Below the pieces are notes generated by a model that did not search any database, was not told the DNA's origin, and saw nothing but the letters and a program-made list of their open reading frames with translations. Shown here piece by piece: positions 11,301-21,047 of a stretch of DNA of 64,000 bases. A program made the translations under genes and the position numbers. Position 1 is the first letter of the stretch. The number at the start of each line of letters is the position of its first letter. Source of the DNA: Sclerotiophoma versabilis (lineage: Eukaryota; Ascomycota; Dothideomycetes; Pleosporales; Didymellaceae); the NCBI GenBank assembly GCA_012274445.1, contig JAAROD010000095.1, forward strand, positions 496,001 through 560,000, read 5' to 3'.

Positions 11301-12219
11301 GTCGCTATCCTGTGTACACCACGAGAGGGACAGTACGCCCTGGTCGTGCGCTTGAAGGGTCTTCTCGGGTGCGTTTGTGTTGCGGAGATCCCAAACCAGG
11401 ACGAGAGGGTTCTGATCGTTAGGAATAGCAGTGACGAGCCTTGTAGGGACTTCGGGGTCCCATGATACAGCACTAACACTTTTTCTGCCAAAATGGTTCA
11501 ATGTGAGCGTCTCCTTCTTTGCCCTGACATCCCAAACAGTGACAAAGCCTCCACTGCTTCCGGTCGCCAGAATGTGCGCAACCTTCTTATTCCAATCCAA
11601 TGTTGTGTATTCATCGGGATTTGCTCCAGGCTTTCCTAGGCGGAAGGTCTTGGATTGATCGTCGAGATCGTGAATGTAAAGCTCGCCCTTGGCGCCTGCG
11701 GAGGCAAGAATGTTCGGTCGGTAGGGGTTGAACTGGAGGGCTTGAACAGGTCCAGTGTGCTTGTCGATCTGCTCGATCTGGGCGTCTCTGTAGATTCTCA
11801 GCATTAATCTCACCCATCAAACGCCAGGTCGTCTCACCCTGCACCTGCCCGCAGCTTCTCCGCATCCCAAAGAACCAATACGCCGCTGTCGAGGGCCCCC
11901 GCTATTATTCCCCTGGGGTATTGTTCGCTAGGTTGGCTCCAAGCAATGTCGTTAAATCTGCGGTGGACTTAGTTCCATGTTGGCCTTCACAAACAGTCCT
12001 CAGATAATACCTGGACTCCACGTTTACAGTAGCAACAGGCTCAAGTTCCACTCCATGCTCAGCATCATCGAGCTTGAGCTCCCAGAGCTCCAATTGTGTG
12101 TCGCCAGAGAAATCGGCGTCAACAGCCCCAGACTTAGTTCCAGTAGCTATCAATGGCTGGGTTGGTCCTGGTGACCAAGCAAATGTTGCCGTACGGGGGA
12201 TTTCTCGTAGGCGGACCAT
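8303..12219 (-). CDS. SEC31: COPII outer-coat protein Sec31
   Basis: Five exons (12011-12219, 11838-11957, 8747-11787, 8401-8696, 8303-8350) in consistent phase give 1237 residues. MVRLREIPRTATFAWSPG is the family N-terminus. WD40 repeats fill roughly residues 1-330 (for example ILASAGAKGELYIHDL and LLSCGKDNRTIAWN). A helical ancestral coatomer element spans about 500-760. A long Pro/Gln/Ala-rich linker (about 770-1120) is the Sec23-binding region. A conserved helical end (ADMQRVKAKAPEKFKAHV ... IMTNKTDEGSDWIVGIKRL) closes the protein. Sec31 with Sec13 forms the outer cage of COPII vesicles budding from the ER and stimulates Sar1 GTP hydrolysis through its linker. The last coding exon adds only 15 codons. 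The four introns are 50-53 nt. Confidence 0.97.
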
Positions 12220-12547
12220 GGTGGGCAGTGGTCGCACCGAGGCGGTCGAATAGCGTTCTCGGAAAGGAAAACCAAATCAATCGACGAATGAGACTTTATG
12301 AGACGCTATGCAGAGAGGTACACGTGAAGGAAACGTCTCGGACCGTGTTGCAAGCGAAGTTGTTAGCAAGGCAGCGGCATACTTGACCTCGAGCATCCAC
12401 CACCTGTCCCTTCCATCATCGGCCGGGCTAGTAAACGCACGGGCCACTTGACCCTTGAAAGATCCACGTGATATCGATTTTCTTACGACAAGCACGTTTG
12501 AGCATACAACTTCGCGCGCGACAAAGATATCTTCAAGCCCAGCCAAA
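12220..12547. promoter_or_regulatory. Divergent promoter region SEC31 / RRM-protein gene
   Basis: 328 bp between two divergent start codons; both promoters must lie here. Open frames that extend into it from either side are 5' UTR extensions. No specific site called. Confidence 0.5.
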
Positions 12548-13066
12548 ATGTCGAGCTTAACAGATGCATCACGCCTAAAGGCCACGGTGTTCGTCGGTGG
12601 TCTCGATCAAGCAGTCACCCAGCAAACGCTTTACCAGGCCTTCCTACCATTTGGAGACATCGTTGAGGTCAACCTGCCCAAACCAGATCTGCCAAATTCG
12701 AACGAGACGCATCGAGGCTTTGGCTATGTCGAGTTTGAGACAGCTTCAGACGCCGCAGATGCAATCGACAACATGGACCGGAGCGAACTTTTCGGACAGG
12801 TCATCAAAGTTGCAGCTGCCAAGCCACAGAAGGACCACACTGAAGGTCTGGGAAGCAAGACAGCTGTTTGGGAACAGGTAGGATTATACACCCGTCGATG
12901 TTGCGATTGCCCTACTAATGACGTACAGGAGGGCTGGCTGGCCAAGCATGCTGTGAGCGAGGAAGACCGTCAAGCCATGGAGCAACAAAAGGAAGAAGCA
13001 AACGGCCCTATGGATCCCATGCAAGGGTTGGAAGGGCTTGACGAAGCAGGTCCAAAAGCTGCATGA
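12548..13066 (+). CDS. Small RRM protein resembling the RNA-binding domain of cyclophilin PPIE/Cyp33
   Basis: Exons 12548-12877 and 12929-13066 give 155 residues. One RRM covers about residues 12-95, with RNP2 TVFVGGL and RNP1 RGFGYVEF. The segment AIDNMDRSELFGQVIKVAAAKP, followed by a KTAVWEQ...WL tail, closely resembles the RRM of peptidyl-prolyl isomerase E. The cyclophilin domain that follows it in animals is absent; after the RRM there are only about 55 charged residues ending in GPKAA. In animals PPIE/Cyp33 is a spliceosomal cyclophilin that also binds MLL1, so a nuclear RNA-processing role is likely by inference. The 51-nt intron (GTAGG...CTACTAATGACGTACAG) is a multiple of three without stop, so retention would insert 17 residues. 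An upstream in-frame extension begins without support; MSSLTDASRL is the preferred start. Confidence 0.82.
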   Translation: MSSLTDASRLKATVFVGGLDQAVTQQTLYQAFLPFGDIVEVNLPKPDLPNSNETHRGFGYVEFETASDAADAIDNMDRSELFGQVIKVAAAKPQKDHTEGLGSKTAVWEQVGLYTRRCCDCPTNDVQEGWLAKHAVSEEDRQAMEQQKEEANGPMDPMQGLEGLDEAGPKAA

Positions 13067-13448
13067 AAGCACGTAGAAGAAAACGTTGGGTTTATTCAGT
13101 CATTGCAGGCAAGGCGTTTGGGCGTACAACAGAGATGACAAAGGAAAATTGTTTCACTGTAAAGAGTTGTACTCGTTTTGGCTATTCTGGGTAGGGGTCT
13201 GAGATACCATTTCCCTGCAGGTCGCATGGCATAGTGTACTAGAAGTATGAGTCCGAGGCCTGCAAGCCTCTTTAAAGTCAAGGCAACACTGTAACGGCTT
13301 CTGCAGCCCCATGAAAGAAGAACGACCGTATGCAGCACAAAGGAAACTCCGTGTTAGATTTCAGTTTTCGGTGATGGTCTACATGTCCAGCTGTTGTATA
13401 CACAGATTTCGTTCGCCCAGAAGCGTCCAATTTCGATATTCCAGGAGT
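13067..13448. other. Convergent 3' region
   Basis: 382 bp between the stop codons of the RRM gene and the B12D-like gene; it should hold both 3' UTRs and polyadenylation sites. Nothing else seen. Confidence 0.5.
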
Positions 13449-13993
13449 CTACTGCTCCTTACCCTGCCTCTTGAGGCGGAGAGTCTTGTCGACCCAGAGT
13501 TTCCTGCCGAGGGAGAAGATGGCCATGAGGACGGCAACGCTATGAGATATGTCAGACCACCGAATTCCACACCCCGCATGTCGCAAAAGGGGGACTTACC
13601 CGAGAACAACGACTGCAGGGCATGTTAGCAAGCACTCAATTGTATTCCGGAGGGTGGCAATGACGTACTCAAGGGCCAAATCTCAGTAGGAATGTTCTTG
13701 AGCTGGCGCAGGCGCTGCGAGGCAGTGTGGGCTATTGCATCGTCAATTCGGTTTCATTTGTGTCGTGGTGTAGCCAATTGGCTTACCGCCCTGCTCCTGC
13801 TTCTATCGATAGCATTAGCTTATGTCCTGCAAGTGTGTGGGAGATACAGAGGGCGTACGGGGACGGGACTGCGCAACTGCAGTGTCTGGCGCACAAAGAG
13901 CTGGGGGCTCTGACGCATTGTCATCCTGGGCGTCTGGCGCATCATCATCATGGCCGAGGGGCGCATGGCCATGGCACGGGTAGCTTTGAACAT
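13449..13993 (-). CDS. Small mitochondrial single-span membrane protein, B12D/MLRQ-like
   Basis: No single open frame shows this gene; I reconstructed five exons: 13859-13993, 13787-13802 (or 13787-13796), 13669-13731, 13600-13612 and 13449-13539, for 105 (or 103) residues. Exon 1 encodes a Met/Arg/Gln-rich, acid-free leader (MFKATRAMAMRPSAMMMMRQ) that looks like a mitochondrial presequence. The mature part has a basic HTASQRLRQLKNIP stretch, one membrane span (residues about 70-88), then GRKLWVDKTLRLKRQ. This layout resembles the B12D / complex I MLRQ (NDUFA4-like) small subunits of the inner membrane; assignment to that family is by general pattern only. Two microexons of 10-16 and 13 nt are notable. 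The gene is divergent from COX12 with 257 bp between the ATGs, which supports a respiratory-chain role. Confidence 0.68.
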
Positions 13994-14250
13994 GATGGGC
14001 GGTGGAGTGGAGAGTGGAGAGTCGTGGTGTTGCTGGATGTGCGAGCGGTGCCGTCACAGGAGCTTCACGCCTCGAAGGCCGTCAAGTCGGAGGTTGCATG
14101 CCCGGCAATCGCCGAGTCGCTAATTGGCTGTGTGGAGTCAAAGCGCAGTCAGCCCATCGCCATCCTCACAACTTCACTGACGACTTGACGTCTTCCACCA
14201 GCAATTGCCGCCGCACCACCCCTCTCCACTCCACCAAAACCACCGCAATC
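13994..14250. promoter_or_regulatory. Shared bidirectional promoter of two mitochondrial genes
   Basis: 257 bp separate the start codons of the B12D-like gene (minus) and COX12 (plus). The interval contains a CCAAT box and a C/A/T-rich stretch immediately before the COX12 ATG. Co-regulation of the two genes is an inference from this arrangement. Confidence 0.6.
14123..14127 (-). promoter_or_regulatory. CCAAT box (putative HAP/CBC site)
   Basis: CTAATTGGCTG on the plus strand reads CAGCCAATTAG on the minus strand, giving a core CCAAT with a good flanking context. It lies 128 bp before the COX12 ATG and 130 bp before the B12D-like ATG. The CCAAT-binding Hap complex controls respiratory genes in fungi. 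A 5-bp core is common by chance, so the support comes from context. Confidence 0.45.
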
Positions 14251-14750
14251 ATGTCCGACAACGAGAATGGCGATGAGATGGTCACGAAGCCCTTCAAGTT
14301 CGTAACTGGTACGCTGCCCCGGGCGCCCGCACAGCTTCTCTGAGACTGCAAGCTAACCTCACTCCGCAGCTGGTATGACGACTCCCGAGCTCCCGCAGCG
14401 CCACGCACGTGCACAATGCCATCCCTACCGAGCTTCGAACCTGCGACGAACCACACAGTATGCTGACTAGCTTTACGCGCCACAGGCTTCGACGCCCGCT
14501 TCCCCAACCAGAACCAGACCAAGCACTGCTGGCAGAACTACGTCGACTACCACAAGTGCATCATCGCCAAGGGCGAGGACTTTGCTCCCTGCCGCCAGGT
14601 GCGCTTCGATTCGATCCATGGAAGGAGGAGGCATGTGCTAATGGATTGCAGTTCATGCTGGCCTACAAGTCGCTCTGCCCCAGCGGCTGGACCTCACGAT
14701 GGGATGACCAGCGTGAGGCCGGCAACTTCCCCGTCAACCTCAACCAGTAA
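14251..14750 (+). CDS. COX12: Cytochrome c oxidase subunit VIb (Cox12)
   Basis: Exons 14251-14308, 14486-14598 and 14652-14750 give 89 residues, the usual size. The peptide runs MSDNENGDEMVTKPFKFVTG, then FDARFPNQNQTKHCWQNYVDY. It has the twin-Cys hairpin of the family: C-x9-C (CWQNYVDYHKC) and C-x10-C (CRQFMLAYKSLC). It ends WDDQREAGNFPVNLNQ. Cox12/VIb is a nuclear-encoded subunit on the intermembrane-space face of complex IV, imported by the Mia40 disulphide relay, hence no cleavable presequence. The first intron is taken as 14309-14485 (177 nt). Good internal splice signals also allow a 3-nt microexon CTG at 14370-14372, which would change VTGF to VTAGF. The last intron is 53 nt. Confidence 0.92.
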
Positions 14751-17700
14751 ACTGCTCGCTACGGCGAAGCTCGCGCGCATAGATGTAAAGAGGTGGGGAA
14801 GAGTGGATCACAGTCTGGCATATGCACCTCAGTACTTGTACCATATCGATCGACACAAATGCAGCTCTGATTCCACAATCTGCCTCATCACCCTGGACTT
14901 TTGACTTTGATCATTGACTTTCCGCAGAGAACTTACCAAGACTAAGAAGGGGGGGTTTGACAGGGACCAGCAACCTTGAATAACAGCGACGTTTCCCTTG
15001 ATCTGTCTCCTTATCTTTCGTATCACAGTTTCTCGCTATCTATCTTACGGGGACCATGTTCTCAAGTCATGAGGATGCTGTCATCCCCACAGTCGTCGTT
15101 ATGCCAGTATAGAGTAGAACGACATCACAGCACAAGACCCAACGAATTTGTTTGAACCTCCTCTGAATTGCTCTCAGCCCTCGCCGACTCCACCAACATC
15201 ACCTACGGAGCCTGTACGAATTCGTCGCCGCCGACATTGCGTATGCGCATGCGCCACAGCAGCTGCTCCTGGCGTAAAGAATCTCTCAATCGATGGATTC
15301 TTGTATTCTGCTTCAATTTCCGGATGCTCAAGTCATTTTGGGTGGGTGGCACCACCATGTTCGGGCGCCTTTTGATACTACATGGGTGTGGCTCACACCC
15401 TGTTCTTTACTGCTTTGTTTGGCGTCAACGTCAAGGACGCGTTGAGAGCACGCGCTGACCGAGCTAGAGTGGAGGACGCGGATGCAGTATAGTATCTGTC
15501 GCTGTCACTCAACACCAGATACGACATTCTCTGGCTGCGAGCATGATTTGACCACCTCTAGAGCAACAGAACGGTCGCATCAACGTAGTGTCAACTAGCA
15601 GAGTCACTCGTCTCAAGCGGGCAGCTGTCGTCTTCGCTCTAAAAATCAACAATTCTTCCAATTAGAGCGGTTCGTTCTCTCGACGATTCAGTCTCAGTCA
15701 GCCTGCTTGACGGTTGAGGCTTCGGTACCAACGTTCCAGCATAGACCTCATCAATTCTTATCCTCATACACATCGAATAACACGTTAGGCAAGCATGGTC
15801 ATATATAACCACGGTATTAGCTAACGCCCTTCTACAACGATTTCCCATCCCAACAATGATAGTCTCGACATGTCGTCACGCCCTCTGATGGAGAGGACAG
15901 CAAGACTGCCGATCCATTAATAGAGGGAGTTGGACCTGCTCCTAGGCTTTATCTATCTCTCAGCCACCCAGGAATCAGACAGCTGAGAGGAAGTCACTAC
16001 CACCGTTACCGACGTGGACACTTTCACTCGTAGTCTAACGAGCGTAATGCTGCTTTTGGCATACTTGGGCGCGCCATTGGGGTTTGTGAGCAACCTTTCC
16101 TGGCTGCGGTTCTCGTCCAACTTGCTATTGACTTATGTCTTCGCCCATCAATCGCCTGGGCAGCGAAAATCTACTTCACGACCTCCACAGGATATGTACT
16201 GTTACTCGCCAGCTTCACTGTCAATCAGGAATTACCGGCGAGAATGATAAATGCACAGAACAAATGCTGCCGCTCAACACCGTCTCTTACCGGGATGGTA
16301 ATGGCGGCTACTGATAAGAATGGCATACATGTGAGTACGCTTGCAAACGTCGCTAGGAGAGAAGTAAAACTCAAAGTATGCTCTACTGGTCTGTGTAACT
16401 GAGACATGCTGATTGAATTTATCCAGATATTGCTGATGGCTGGATCGAGCTGGGTGTTTTGAAATGTACAAGCGCGGTAGCTGGGATAATGCTGCTGCTT
16501 TACACCTAAAAGCAGAAGCAGGCTATCACTTCTTCAAAATTACTTTTCGCAGTGTTATCTCCAACGCGGTGGTGTAGGAGAAGAAATGACCTTCCAGTGA
16601 CCACTTCAATCCTGACAGGGCCAATTCCCATGTCAGTATCACACCAACATCATACACGTTAACTTTTCACTTATAGTTGCCGCTATACTCATTTCCACTG
16701 CAACCTTGCAGAGTCGATTGATATTCAGTGTGACTTGGCCTGCTCAATATGTACAGTCAAGGTTGTCCTAGTATGGGAGTCAACTGGCGGAGAAAAGATT
16801 GCGAACGCACATTGTCATCGAAATGTTTCCATCGATGCAACAATCAAGCCATGAAGGAAGAGTGCCACTCTGGCATCACCTCCTACCCACAGCCCCGTAA
16901 TGGCTGCTGGCCGGGCTGAAAGACGCCCGAGTGTACCTGTTACACGCATTAGAGGGAGTACTTTGTGGAGTAGGTTTCTGATGTCGGTATTCGATCCAAG
17001 CTTTGACTTCACTGTCTGCCAGTGGGGACACTGGACTCGAAACTAATCGGCTTGCTTATCTGGTATGAGAGGGGACAATGCTTTTTGACAACCCTTTACC
17101 CCGGTCATGTGAATCACAAGACGCATTCAAGAAGATGTTACGACTACTTGGTGTCCTACCGTAAGCAAAGTCTGGTCAGCATGAGGGCAATGCGTTGTCC
17201 GGAAGTAAGGACACTGTTCACTACCGCTAGTCCCTTGATGTCATGTTTCGACAACATATTCTAAAGAACTGGTTCAGTTGATCATGTTTTCCCCTAATGG
17301 AGGTCGGCATGAGTACCTAAACTGCTGAAATTCAGAGACCATTGTGGATTAACAGGATGGTATGTCGATCTTGCTTTCTCACAAGTCTCCCTTCTGTCAA
17401 CCTCCAGACGTAGTCCACTTTTGCCACAGCCAACAAGCCTCGTTCCCACTCCACGCTTCAACTACATTTAATTACATTCAACAAGTATTCGAACTGGGCG
17501 TCTCGCGTTAATCATGGATCCACACCGGATCTGGATCACGGTATTGCCATGTCCGAAGATCGAGATAATACCCTACCGCCACCGCTGCTGCCTTGGAAGG
17601 ATCACGTCGGCTCATCCAGCACTGCATAACCTCCGTATGGGAAATACCACTGGAACAGAGAAAGACTGGGCTGACCAATTTATTGTCGGAGGATTTGCTG

Positions 17701-19834
17701 ACGTGACAATACGATTCAACTGTTGATTACAACTGCTGGTGTCGTTGTTACTTACTGCAGCCCGCTCCTGCAACACGCGATGACAGTCTGTACTGGTGGA
17801 GGGGTAACAAAATGATCTTATGAAGAGTTTCAACTTGTTGGGTTGCAACGTTTCTCGCTGCCAAAGCGTAGGTCATCTTCGACTTTTTATCAGCACTGTT
17901 GGGTTGTGCGGGCTGCTTGTAGCGCCACAGCTCCTGCTATCGCATATACCACCTTTCAGAGTTGACACGGTACCATACGACTCGAAGCAGATTCATGAAT
18001 GGCCGAAGCCCGAACTACGTCAATAGAAACCCACATCTTGTTCACATGAGGATCACGGATATTGTCACGCTCTGTCATTGACCCACTGCACGACAGCAGC
18101 CTTCCAGCTTCACTTTACTTTCTGCGGTACCGTTCCATATTTGCCACGAACATTTGGTGTATTTGGAAGCCCACCAGGCAGCAGTGAGTCATGGCTCCTC
18201 ATACCTCCCCAACGTGATCACACTTGAATCACTCTAGCTCATATTAACGCGCCGTCGCTCACCATACGTTGCAAGTACGGTCACGGTGTCAGTGGACTTC
18301 GCGCTGCCTTGAGTGGAGAGCAAGTTACGCTGGTGACGCAGGATCTTCGGTCTATCGGGGGCTGAAAGCTGGTTCCGTGGCGGCGTGATGTCTCACTTGC
18401 ATCGACTGGCGATGCTTGGCTATCTTGCCTAGCGCAACTGCCGTCCTCACACAGTGCGGTAGTGGTGTGGAGGTGGAGGTGACTCAGCCCTGGCCAAGCC
18501 CTTGTGTAACCGGAAGAAGTCGGCTTCCGTTGTTATTCCAGAAGGTCCAAAGGCCGACAGTGTGACGACTCAGGGCCATTTGCGGCCCTCCAGCAGCACA
18601 AAATCTGCGCTTGTGCACGCAAGAGGCGCAGAGCACTGCTCGCTGGAGAATTTTCGGGCACACTTCAGGTGCCCGAGGGTTGCACCCAATCACCCACACT
18701 GCGAGGGATGCGCAGTGCATTGGTGAGGAGCAGGGCCACGCATGGCTCCGTTTTTGAGGTTCACACCCGGCACCAGCAGCCCGTTGTTCAACGGAATACG
18801 TTAGCCGAACGCCGAGCAGAGCAGTGAGCTGGCAGCAAGCAGGTCATTTCCAAAGCCGTTTGCGTCATGCACGAATCGCACGGTGAGATGTGAGATGAGA
18901 TGAGTGCATTCACGCAGGAGCCACGCAGGAGCCACACAGTGGGCGGCGATGCAAAATGAAGAGTGTCGCATCTGCCTGGCACAACACAGCTGTGATCGAG
19001 GGGGTGTCTAGGGTTTGGCCCCTAATTGCGCCACAATAGGCATGTCGACGCCGCCCCAGGACGAGGCATTGCGCGTAAATTTGCCAGGCTCAGCTAACTC
19101 GGTCATGCCCAGCCAATGGAGGCCGATGTATAGTGAGGAGTGCATCACTTGGCGGTGCGCGCCCTGGACTCGAAGCAGCCGAGGGCTCAGCTGCTGTTGA
19201 ACGTTGATCCATGAACGCGAAAGGGAGAGGACAGGCTGGCAGTGCGATGCGAACGCGTGTTCCAGACGTCTGGAGCATTCATGGCATGGACAAAGGAGCC
19301 GCCGTGTGTTGCAGCGTTGTAGCGAGGCTTGGGTAGCCTCCAGACCGGACCAGCCCTGTTGGCTGGCTGGCTGGCTTGGACGCGGCCACTCGCAGGCGCA
19401 GGCGCAGGCGCAAGCGCGGGCAGTGTCCGCTGCACGTTGGCACCGAGGGCTGGCACCGAGGGCTGGCAGGGCATGCTGGAGCGGCGGTGATGGGAGTGCA
19501 TCGAGCGTCTCACCCCAGCGCTTTGACAGCCGTGAACGAGCATGGCAAGTACGCTGCACCGTGAAGGCGAACATGATCAACGCAGCGGCAACATGGGTGA
19601 CATGGCCACCTCAAATCATGGCAACACGATCCGAGGCCGTATGTGGTAGATGGCAAATTCTGACCCAGCGTTGCCCAAGAGGCGCGATGAGTCTGAGGGT
19701 GGTGGCAAGACGGTCCGTGCGCGGCTGCCGCGATGACTGGGAAGGCTGTGAGTCGGGGGCTGCCTATTAACTGGCTGTCTCCGCGCTTCCGCCCTCCTCA
19801 TCAGAACAGCAGCAATGGACTTCACGATGCCCTA
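14751..19834. other. Gene-poor interval of about 5 kb
   Basis: From the COX12 stop to the start of the ATG-poor leader I find no open frame with domain, codon-use or splice-site support on either strand. Frames of 190 and 188 residues overlap on opposite strands near 19.0-19.8 kb, but both are Arg/Ser/Cys/His-rich, as expected from GC-rich non-coding DNA. The right third is more GC-rich and carries short tandem repeats near 18.9 and 19.36-19.47 kb. It may contain untranslated RNA genes, promoter DNA of the cyclin gene, or decayed sequence; I cannot tell which. Confidence 0.5.
19361..19470. repeat. Cluster of short tandem repeats (GGCT, GGCGCA, 14-mer)
   Basis: Three neighbouring arrays are visible: (GGCT)4 at 19361-19376, four near-copies of the hexamer GGCGCA/GGCGCA at about 19391-19418, and two perfect copies of CACCGAGGGCTGG at about 19441-19467. 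They produce the misleading Ala/Cys-rich open frames on both strands. Confidence 0.8.
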
Positions 19835-20192
19835 CAGCGAGCCTTCGGGCCCCCAATAGAGGAAGCAACAGCCCGTTGCCGTCTCTACCATCGCCAGGTC
19901 CACTGTTGACTATTCGCCCCGTTTACTATCCCCCGTTTCGTCTTTGTCCAGGTAACAGCCAGCTTCGACCCCGTCGCCGCCACGCTGCCGCCTACCGCAA
20001 GGACTCATCAACCAACCTACAGTCGTTCGCCTGACGGCAAGGCTGCCTCTTAACCCTCACACCCGCCACACGACACCCATAACACTCCTGCGCATAGCAC
20101 CTACCACTCTCCGCTCACACCCCGACCCGCCGACCGCTACTTCCCTGTCCACGTCACCCAACACCAACCTCGGACAACTCCAACACACATCT

Positions 20193-20210
20193 ATGCACAT
20201 CAGCCAATAA
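20193..20210 (+). promoter_or_regulatory. uORF 1 (5 codons)
   Basis: ATG CAC ATC AGC CAA TAA: a five-codon upstream frame, first of only two ATGs in the putative leader of the cyclin gene. Confidence 0.4.
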
Positions 20211-20341
20211 TAGCACTCCAAACACAACAAACGCGTTTCCGGTTCTATACCACCGATAGTCGAAGCTCCAGCTCAGTGACCACCTCCACACGGTAGTCGC
20301 CAACTCGAACACTTCCTACATCGGCACTCCAGAACATAGCA

Positions 20342-20440
20342 ATGCTTATCTCGGTCTACACTACTACTCCAGTCACTTCTTGCTCAGAATCTGCCACTCT
20401 CCAAAACAAGGCCTTCTTCACCGGAGGTTTCGCCTGCTAG
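20342..20440 (+). promoter_or_regulatory. uORF 2 (32 codons)
   Basis: The second ATG of the leader opens a 32-residue frame beginning MLISVYTTTPVTSC and ending GGFAC before TAG. It does not overlap the main frame, which lies about 600 nt downstream, so re-initiation or 5'-UTR splicing would be required for cyclin translation if it is translated. Confidence 0.45.
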
Positions 20441-21047
20441 ACTCCCGCACCACCTCGAACTCTTAGCCTTTGCGACAGCCTCAGCTGTTACAGGAGTTAT
20501 ACCCTCGGAGTGTTTTGCGGACCGTCTCTCTCACAGGCCTTGTTTACGGTAATTTCTGCAGCTGACAGTGACTGGAGTACCCTCCGGTTCTGCAACTGGG
20601 CACCTTTGATCACGTAACACCCGCTCGAAGATCACCCTCAACTGCAAACTCGATATACAACCCTGCGCTTTCACGTGTACGATCTCGACTTTGCTCTCTA
20701 CCATTTCCAGGTTCTTGAAGACCATCACATCACTTCGATCATATCACAACTCTCTACGAGTCCCATACGTTTGAGAAATCGCGATCCGGAAAGATATCAA
20801 GAACCCGAAAGTGCACAAGACACTTCGAAATCACACGACGGAATCCAAGGTTATTCCGTGCGGTTTTTCTAACCGGTAACTTCTCGGTCACCCCACGACC
20901 ACCCGATCACGCCTTGCGCCACACCTCGAGGTCTACCTCACGGTCAGCACTTCGAGACGTAACGTCAAAGCCGAGTCACATACCCGCTCACTCCTTACTT
21001 GTTCATTTGTCACAAGAGCGTTGCTTTCTGTTTCCCTTGCAGTCAAC

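Larger units (their letters stand above)
19835..21047 (+). promoter_or_regulatory. Putative long ATG-depleted 5' leader of the PHO85-type cyclin gene
   Basis: Reading the plus strand from 19835 to 21047 (1213 nt) I find only two ATG triplets, at 20193 and 20342; about 19 would be expected by chance. The strand is C/A/T-rich and G-poor, typical of long fungal 5' UTRs, and it ends at the cyclin ATG. A splice acceptor-like tttcccttgcag ends 5 nt before that ATG, so a 5'-UTR intron is possible. The transcription start is not known. Confidence 0.55.

Noticed and set aside
19008..19770. Overlapping open frames of 190 (minus) and 188 (plus) codons
   Set aside because: Opposite-strand frames in a GC-rich tandem-repeat region with biased composition; no domain, signal or splice support.
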